The translations under genes and the position numbers were made by a program. A stretch of DNA of 64,000 nt from Flavobacterium ajazii (GTDB lineage Bacteria > Bacteroidota > Bacteroidia > Flavobacteriales > Flavobacteriaceae): NCBI RefSeq assembly GCF_010614725.1, contig NZ_JAAEHL010000017.1:1-64000 (forward strand), written 5' to 3'. Positions 58,797 to 64,000 of the stretch are shown piece by piece. The stretch's first letter is position 1, and each line of letters opens with the position of its first letter. The notes below the pieces were generated by a model, which ran no database searches, was not told the origin of the DNA, and worked only from the letters and a program-made list of their open reading frames with translations.

Positions 58797-59168
58797 ATGG
58801 AGACTATTTATACTTTTGATGCATTAAATCAAAGAATTCAGCTTTTAGAAAATCAACAAGACAAAGAATGGTGTGACATCAAAGATGAAATCGACGAAAT
58901 TAAAGAAAACTTAAAACCGCTGAACCTCATTCGGAATACAGTTGAAGAAATCAATAAAACAGTAGGTTTTAAAAGTAATCTCGCTCAGTCTGCGATAAAC
59001 ATCGGAATAGGTTATCTGGCAAAAAAACTCGTCATAGGAAAAACAAATTCGACTTTTAAAAACATCCTCGGGTCTGTATTACAGGTTGCCGTAACCACTT
59101 TAATTTCAAAACCGTCTGAGCATGAAACTCAGACAAAACCATCAGAAGAAGAATTATACAAAGAGTAA
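58797..59168 (+). CDS. Small helical protein of the stress cluster, unknown function
   Basis: 123 residues from ATG 58797; an upstream TTG at 58779 is less likely. The N-terminal half (YTFDALNQRIQLLENQQDKEW, then DIKDEIDEIKENLKPLNLIR) is coiled-coil-like; the later part (SAINIGIGYLAKKLVIGKTN and NILGSVLQVAVTTLIS) is weakly hydrophobic and Gly-rich. I do not recognise the family. It is the last clear gene of the cluster and its position suggests a membrane-associated partner of the holin-X and YtxH proteins. Confidence 0.7.
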   Translation: METIYTFDALNQRIQLLENQQDKEWCDIKDEIDEIKENLKPLNLIRNTVEEINKTVGFKSNLAQSAINIGIGYLAKKLVIGKTNSTFKNILGSVLQVAVTTLISKPSEHETQTKPSEEELYKE

Positions 59169-59192
59169 TTGTCTAACTAAATACAAAGTATT

Positions 59193-59291
59193 ATGGAAAA
59201 GATAAACGAAATAATCATCAAAAATGGCGTATACATTTACTCAAATTTCTATAAATGTTTTGAATATACAAGAGTATTTCTCGGTATCTAA
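59193..59291 (+). CDS. Possible 32-residue peptide
   Basis: ATG 59193 to TAA 59291, starting 25 bases after the previous stop. The peptide is Ile/Tyr-rich (MEKINEIIIKNGVYIYS...). Spacing is compatible with the operon, but there is no family match and short ORFs like this occur by chance. Low confidence. Confidence 0.25.
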   Translation: MEKINEIIIKNGVYIYSNFYKCFEYTRVFLGI

Positions 59292-59375
59292 CTTGTTTAT
59301 ACGTTCAGCTACAACAGACGGTTAAACAGTTAATACACACTATAAATCTAATTTTCAAAATTAGGGCCATAGAAG

Positions 59376-59415
59376 AAAGCAAAGTAAGCTACACAGGTTT
59401 ACTTTGCTTTTTTTA
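59376..59415 (+). terminator. Intrinsic terminator of the stress cluster
   Basis: AAGCAAAGTAA / TTACTTTGCTT stem, 11-base loop, then T. Confidence 0.85.
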
Positions 59416-59490
59416 TTGTAAGATACTGAGATACTAGGGAGCTAAGATTCTGAGATTTCTCAACCGTATCTTTTCCTAAGTTCAAAACAA

Positions 59491-59517
59491 CAAAAAAGCC
59501 GAACAATGTCCGGCTTA
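59491..59517 (-). terminator. Intrinsic terminator of prfA
   Basis: On the minus strand AAGCCGGACA / TGTTCGGCTT, then TTTTTT. It lies about 60 bases past the prfA stop. Confidence 0.85.
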
Positions 59518-59540
59518 ATTTTTTATAGAAGTCTAAGTAA

Positions 59541-59590
59541 AAAAACTTAGAACTTTAGCAACTTAGAATCTCAGATTAGTAAATCTCAGA
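59541..59590. repeat. Degenerate ~8-base CTTAG/CTCAG repeat running into the end of prfA
   Basis: Units such as ACTTAGAA, CTTTAGCAA, CTTAGAAT, CTCAGATT and CTCAG follow each other every 7-9 bases. A partly inverted copy (CTAAGATTCTGAG) lies at about 59442 on the other side of the prfA terminator. The repeat overlaps the last codons of prfA. Confidence 0.5.
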
Positions 59591-60652
59591 AGCTTCCTTT
59601 AATTTCTCCATATTATTCACCAACTGAAGCTCTGCAACAATTTTCTGAATATCACCATTCATGATGTTTCCTAAATCGTAAAGTGTTAAACCAACTCTGT
59701 GGTCAGTCACACGGCCCTGCGCATAGTTATACGTGCGAATCTTAGCCGAACGGTCACCTGAACTTACCTGTGAACTACGTTTTGTAGCATCTTCTTCCTG
59801 TTTTTTCGCCAATTCCATTTCGTACAAACGGGAACGCAATACGATTAAGGCCTTATCTTTATTTTTATGCTGTGATTTCTGATCCTGACATTGCGCTACT
59901 AATCCGGTTGGAATGTGGGTTAGACGTACAGCCGATTTCGTAGTATTTACCGATTGTCCACCAGGTCCTGACGAACAGAAGAAATCTATACGAACATCAT
60001 TCATATCGATCTGAACATCGAACTCTTCTGCTTCAGGCAAAACCATCACTGTAGCGGCAGATGTATGAACACGCCCCTGTGTTTCTGTCTGCGGAACACG
60101 CTGTACACGGTGAACGCCCGCTTCAAATTTTAACGTTCCGTATACATCTTCTCCTGAAACCTCAAAAATAACCTCTTTGAAACCTCCTGAAGTTCCTTCG
60201 TTCATATCTACAACAGAAGTTCTCCATCCCATGCTTTCACAATATTTGGTGTACATTCTGAACAAGTCACCTGCAAAAATACTCGCTTCATCTCCACCCG
60301 TTCCCGCGCGAATCTCCACCATTACGTTTTTAGCATCTTCAGGATCTTTCGGAATCAACATAAATTTGATTTCCTCCTCAAGCTGTGGCAAACGTTCTTT
60401 TGCTTCATCCAACTGCATTTTGGCCATTTCGGTCATATCTGCATCGCTTCCGTCAGCAATAATTTCGTTGGCTTCATCAATATTGGCCAAAACAAGAATG
60501 TATTCTTCTCTCTTTTCAACCAAAGCCTTAATACTTTTATATTCCTGATTAAGCTGTACATAACGTTTTTGATCCGCAATAACATCCGGCTGAATAATCA
60601 AATCCGAAATTTCATCAAAACGCTGCTTTACATATTGAAGTCTGTCTAACAT
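59576..60652 (-). CDS. prfA: Peptide chain release factor 1
   Basis: 358 residues. The GGQ motif is at residues 231-233 (SSGPGGQSVNTTKSAVRLTH), nearly the position in E. coli RF1. The PxT anticodon motif reads P187-Q-T189 in RVPQTETQGR, which identifies RF1 (UAG/UAA) rather than RF2. Domain 1 is the usual N-terminal helical region. The protein terminates translation at UAA and UAG. It is monocistronic with its own promoter and terminator. No prmC is adjacent. The last codons overlap the degenerate repeat. Confidence 0.98.
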   Translation of the reverse strand: MLDRLQYVKQRFDEISDLIIQPDVIADQKRYVQLNQEYKSIKALVEKREEYILVLANIDEANEIIADGSDADMTEMAKMQLDEAKERLPQLEEEIKFMLIPKDPEDAKNVMVEIRAGTGGDEASIFAGDLFRMYTKYCESMGWRTSVVDMNEGTSGGFKEVIFEVSGEDVYGTLKFEAGVHRVQRVPQTETQGRVHTSAATVMVLPEAEEFDVQIDMNDVRIDFFCSSGPGGQSVNTTKSAVRLTHIPTGLVAQCQDQKSQHKNKDKALIVLRSRLYEMELAKKQEEDATKRSSQVSSGDRSAKIRTYNYAQGRVTDHRVGLTLYDLGNIMNGDIQKIVAELQLVNNMEKLKEASEIY

Positions 60653-60677
60653 TTTCTAGTTCCTTTTTATTGGACTG

Positions 60678-60685
60678 CAAAATTA
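60678..60685 (-). promoter_or_regulatory. TAnnTTTG promoter box for prfA
   Basis: Minus strand reads TAATTTTG, 25 bases before the ATG at 60652. Confidence 0.65.
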
Positions 60686-60941
60686 CAAAATTTTTATGGA
60701 AAATTCTATCATTAACTTTTTGTGTTTTTTGATAGTAAATTTAGATGGATTAGTATTAATGATTTATTTCATAAAACAATTTTGTTAACAATTTAATTTA
60801 AAAAAAACAGGTATTTCTACTTAGTTATTTGTTAAAACTAAAGACGAGGTTTGTTCTTATTCTAAATCATGCATGTACAAAACTTTAGAAAAAATATTAT
60901 AAAGCAGGATGAGACTTTTAAAGTATTAAAATAAAATAAAT

Positions 60942-61949
60942 ATGCCTAGACAAGAATTTATCAATTTAGTTAACAAAGTTAAGAAAGAAGGCAAACCTGA
61001 AAAGCTGACGATACGTGATTTATTATGGAGATTTGGTAATTATGAAAAACGAACTAGCGGAAATGTTTGGCGCATTAATGAATATTTAAAAAAAGAAAAA
61101 TTAATTATAGTTCCTAACTATCAAGGAGGTTGGGTTGATCAATACGTAGAGCTAAAAGAAATGGACAAAGCTCGAATAAAAAGTGGAAATGAGTCAGAAG
61201 AAGAAAAGTTTGATCCAATAAATCGACTTTCAGTTTTAAAAGCTGCATCACAGATTCCTGTATCAATTACAAGAGATGCAGATTTACAAAAAGCTTTTCA
61301 TTTAATGTGGAAAAATGACTACTCCCAACTTCCTGTAATGAATAATGACAGAGAAATATTAGGAATAATTAGCTGGCAATCAATAGCAAAAGGCCTAATT
61401 ACTAAGAAGGATTCAAATTGTGTCAAAGATTTTATGATAGACGAGTATAAAATTCTATCAGAAGATACTCCTTTATTTGAATCTATTAAAGAGGTAATAA
61501 AAACAGAGATGGTTTTTGTTAAAACTCGAGAAAATAAAATTAGGGGGCCAGTAACTCCATTTGATTTAAACGAAGAATTTCTGGAACAAATTGAGCCTTT
61601 CATTTTACTCGAACAAATTGAAAATTTTATTCGTCTAATATTACATAACAAAATTGTTTTACAAGATATACTTAAACTTCTTGTTATTTCTGATGTTTCT
61701 AGAAAAATAGAATCAATTAGTGATTTAACATTTGGCGAATATATTTTAATAATAGAAAACAATGAAAATTGGAATTCACTTGACCTGCCATTTATAAAAG
61801 CTGATTTTACAAATGAATTACATGAAATTAGAAAAATAAGAAATGGAGTAATGCATTTTCATCCAGATAAAATTTCAGATGCTGAATTAAATAACCTTAG
61901 AAGCATGTCAAAATTCTTAATGGATTACATCAAAAATTTTAACATCTAA
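60942..61949 (+). CDS. CBS-pair protein with C-terminal HEPN-like domain (candidate RNase)
   Basis: 335 residues, no membrane segment or signal. Residues ~1-72 look like a winged-helix module (LTIRDLLWRFGNYEKRT, then VWRINEYLKKEKLIIV). Two CBS motifs follow (~97-155 with DLQKAFHLMWKNDYSQLPVM, and ~156-215). The C-terminal ~120 residues are helical and end with the HEPN-type motif R300-N-G-V-M-H305 (R-x4-H). HEPN domains with this motif are usually metal-independent RNases of toxin-antitoxin, abortive-infection and CRISPR-associated systems; CBS pairs bind adenine nucleotides. A nucleotide-gated RNase is a reasonable hypothesis. There is a 289-base spacer upstream. Confidence 0.72.
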   Translation: MPRQEFINLVNKVKKEGKPEKLTIRDLLWRFGNYEKRTSGNVWRINEYLKKEKLIIVPNYQGGWVDQYVELKEMDKARIKSGNESEEEKFDPINRLSVLKAASQIPVSITRDADLQKAFHLMWKNDYSQLPVMNNDREILGIISWQSIAKGLITKKDSNCVKDFMIDEYKILSEDTPLFESIKEVIKTEMVFVKTRENKIRGPVTPFDLNEEFLEQIEPFILLEQIENFIRLILHNKIVLQDILKLLVISDVSRKIESISDLTFGEYILIIENNENWNSLDLPFIKADFTNELHEIRKIRNGVMHFHPDKISDAELNNLRSMSKFLMDYIKNFNI

Positions 61950-62131
61950 AATATTTATTTAAAAGTTTCTGATATTCTTAAATCTAACTTCTATGTGGAC
62001 AGTAAATATTTACAAATTCAAAGATTACAAATTTTGTCTATTATTATAAAAAGAGTAGTTAAAATTGAAACCAGTTCTCTAATCAAATAAAACATCCTCA
62101 TAAAATTTTAAATAACTAAAAATATATAAAA

Positions 62132-62710
62132 ATGGCAACAACATCTTTTGCAAAAAAACTAGTTGATATTACTCAACAACAATATTCGACATATAAAAAT
62201 ATGGATGAATCCGAAACCAAACTTTGTAAACAAATACAAAAATATTGGACTGAACTTGGATTTAATTTTACAAGTTGTGTTACTGTTCCTTGGTCAGCTG
62301 TTTTTGTTTCTTGGTGCATAAAACAAGCTGGAGCAACATCAATAGAATTTAAATTTGCACAAAGCCATTCAAAATTTGTAAATAAAGCTATTACAAATAA
62401 GTTACAAAATAGTGGTGTATTTAGAGGACATAGAATAAACGAATACCAACCAAAAATAGGAGATATTATTCATAACAATCGTAGCGGCAATACATATAAC
62501 TACGATTATGCTATTAATCATGACAGTTACGAGTCTCATTCTGCAATAGTCATTGAAATTGGTGAAGATAATTCTGGTAAATATGCTTTGACAATTGGAG
62601 GCAATGAAGGTGATTCTATTAGAGTAAAGGAAATTCGTCTTGATAAAATGGGATTCATTAAACCACGCAATACCAATCCTTTTATATCTATTATTGAAAA
62701 TTTGAAATAG
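62132..62710 (+). CDS. DUF2272-like protein (NlpC/P60-related fold)
   Basis: 192 residues without a signal peptide. The segment VPWSAVFVSWCIKQAGA followed by FAQSHSKFVNKAI and KIGDIIHNN is the core of DUF2272, a family related to NlpC/P60-type cell-wall hydrolases. The usual NlpC/P60 Cys at the start of the first helix is replaced by a Ser in WSA, although a Cys lies four residues later. HSAIVIEIGEDN and LTIGGNEGDSIRVKEI supply the strand with the putative active His. Role is unknown; such proteins occur with phage or polymorphic-toxin genes. It follows the CBS-HEPN gene by 182 bases. Confidence 0.65.
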   Translation: MATTSFAKKLVDITQQQYSTYKNMDESETKLCKQIQKYWTELGFNFTSCVTVPWSAVFVSWCIKQAGATSIEFKFAQSHSKFVNKAITNKLQNSGVFRGHRINEYQPKIGDIIHNNRSGNTYNYDYAINHDSYESHSAIVIEIGEDNSGKYALTIGGNEGDSIRVKEIRLDKMGFIKPRNTNPFISIIENLK

Positions 62711-62931
62711 AAGTAGACAAACAAAATAAACAACTCATATAAATAATTTAAGATTTTATTAAAAATTTACGCTTATGGATATGTAAAAATACTTAAGCAA
62801 AAAAACAAGTCCGCTACTTAATCAAATCTATCTGCTTACAATATCAGAGATGATAAATCCTTTTTATTAGGTTGAAGAACGAGTATATTAGACAACGTTA
62901 CTATAAATTAAATAAATTAATATGCGGAAAA

Positions 62932-64000
62932 TATTTAAATTTAAAGAAGTTATTGCAATAGTTTTAACAATTGTATCATCTATACTATTTTTTAAACCAG
63001 ACAAATTGCAAATACTTAGCTTAAACAATGATTCACTTTTAGTTTATTCCGCACTATTAAATATAATCATATTAATAATTGCAATATTTTTATTTTCCTC
63101 AATTAGTAATGATTTCTATTTATTAAAAAGAAAACATGGAAAATTTAAAAAACCTGAATTAGAAGATTTGAAGAAGGTTAGTCAAATTCTTAAAATCTCT
63201 GAAAAAAAGTCTGAATATTTTGTCGAAAGAACAAGTGCCATAGTTGGTCAGTTAGTCAGTAACTTTACATTATTTCTTTGGCCATTAATAATTTTTTACA
63301 CACTAAACATTATTAAAGATATATTGCATTTGACCCCCTCAGACGATTTCAAAAATTGTTCTTCTTATCTTGACTATATATACGGGCTTTCAATTGACAA
63401 AACGTCAAACGCTTTTTGGTATCTTACCATTAGCGCTTTGGCAAATATTTTTAATTTTATTTCTGGTATAGGTTTATGGGTAAGTTTTAGTATACTTTAT
63501 CAAAAAACATTAGATTCTAACAATAAAAGTACTTTACATTTTGGAATTTATTATTTTCTTCTGACATTTTACATTTTATCATATATTATTTTGCTAGGCA
63601 CTAAAATAGATTTTTTATCCATTAAATTGACCGTCTTAACACTAGACATGTTTTGCAGTATTTTTAATTGCGTAGCTATGATTTTATTTTTTAACAGATT
63701 AGTACAAATACTATATTTCTATCAAACAAATCTCAAAGAAAAATTATTGGATAAATTTTATTTTTTCATCGCAACTATTCTTTTTCCAATTTATGCTTGT
63801 TTCCAAATATTTTTTGGCGTTTTTGATCAACTTGTGTCTAATGAAACAAATTATTACGTTGCCGTTAAAGGAATTGTTTTTTTTGTCTGCTTTTTAGGTA
63901 AACTTTTCCTTGTTCTATTTTTATATTCTTTTATTCGTATTAAATGGATGCATGCTGCTATTTTAACATTAATAGCACATGAAGAAACACCGAATGAACT
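62932..64000 (+). CDS. Polytopic membrane protein, 3' end outside the window
   Basis: Open from ATG 62932 to the window edge: 356 codons without a stop. About eight hydrophobic segments, for example IAIVLTIVSSILFF, VYSALLNIIILIIAIFLF, ISALANIFNFISGIGLW, and VAVKGIVFFVCFLGKLFLVL. A charged cytoplasmic-like loop (LLKRKHGKFKKPELEDLKKV) follows the second segment. No family is recognised. It is AT-rich and isolated from the preceding gene by 221 bases. The gene continues past the window, so its length and C-terminal domain are unknown. Confidence 0.65.

Overview
The window looks like a chromosomal segment of a Flavobacterium-type member of the Bacteroidota (genus is an inference). The DNA is AT-rich. 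Most genes are preceded by the Bacteroidota -7 box TAnnTTTG rather than a sigma70 -10 box. Gene families include DUF5723/OmpA fusions, LeuA without its regulatory domain and T6SSiii-type VgrG. No rRNA, tRNA, CRISPR array or insertion sequence was seen.

Layout. 1-3309: tail of a type VI secretion VgrG, a 56-residue stand-alone copy of the VgrG tail, a Tle1-like phospholipase effector and a DUF2931 lipoprotein that may be its immunity protein. 3447-10820 (minus): glycogen block glgA-glgC-glgB plus a GH31 alpha-glucosidase. 10954-17824: hydrolase, endonuclease III homologue, then a secreted PIG-L deacetylase, a 35-residue membrane peptide and a sodium:solute symporter that probably work together. 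17939-32325: housekeeping and envelope genes (VF530, smpB, nnrD, gcvT, tail-specific protease, YebC family, kdsA, lipoproteins and beta-barrels), including an XRE-Fic gene broken by a frameshift and with a degenerate active site. 32519-35905: recG, prmA, clpS. 36577-47107 (minus): acs and the branched-chain amino-acid genes leuA-leuB and ilvD-ilvB-ilvN-ilvC. 47220-53058: a TPR-like protein, a BtuF-like protein, pyrF and a large OmpA-type protein. 53326-59168: CsbD, AraC regulator, response regulator, histidine kinase and a series of small envelope proteins (DUF4142-like, barrel, lmo0937-type, YtxH, holin-X), resembling an envelope-stress module. 59576-60652: prfA. 60942-64000: an accessory stretch with a CBS-HEPN protein, a DUF2272 protein and a multi-spanning membrane protein cut by the window edge.

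The most notable regulatory signal is upstream of ilvD. There, a TAnnTTTG promoter, a 24-residue leader peptide rich in Ile and Val, and an intrinsic terminator follow one another, which is the layout of translation-coupled attenuation. A second Ile/Val-rich mini-ORF followed by a strong terminator lies between ilvC and acs. Two copies of a structured intergenic element (12711-12790 and 22800-22879) share their flanks, while their central stems differ in sequence but both pair, as expected of a conserved RNA. I associate it from memory with the Flavo-1 RNA motif.

Functions are inferred from recognisable motifs and family memory; no database search was possible.
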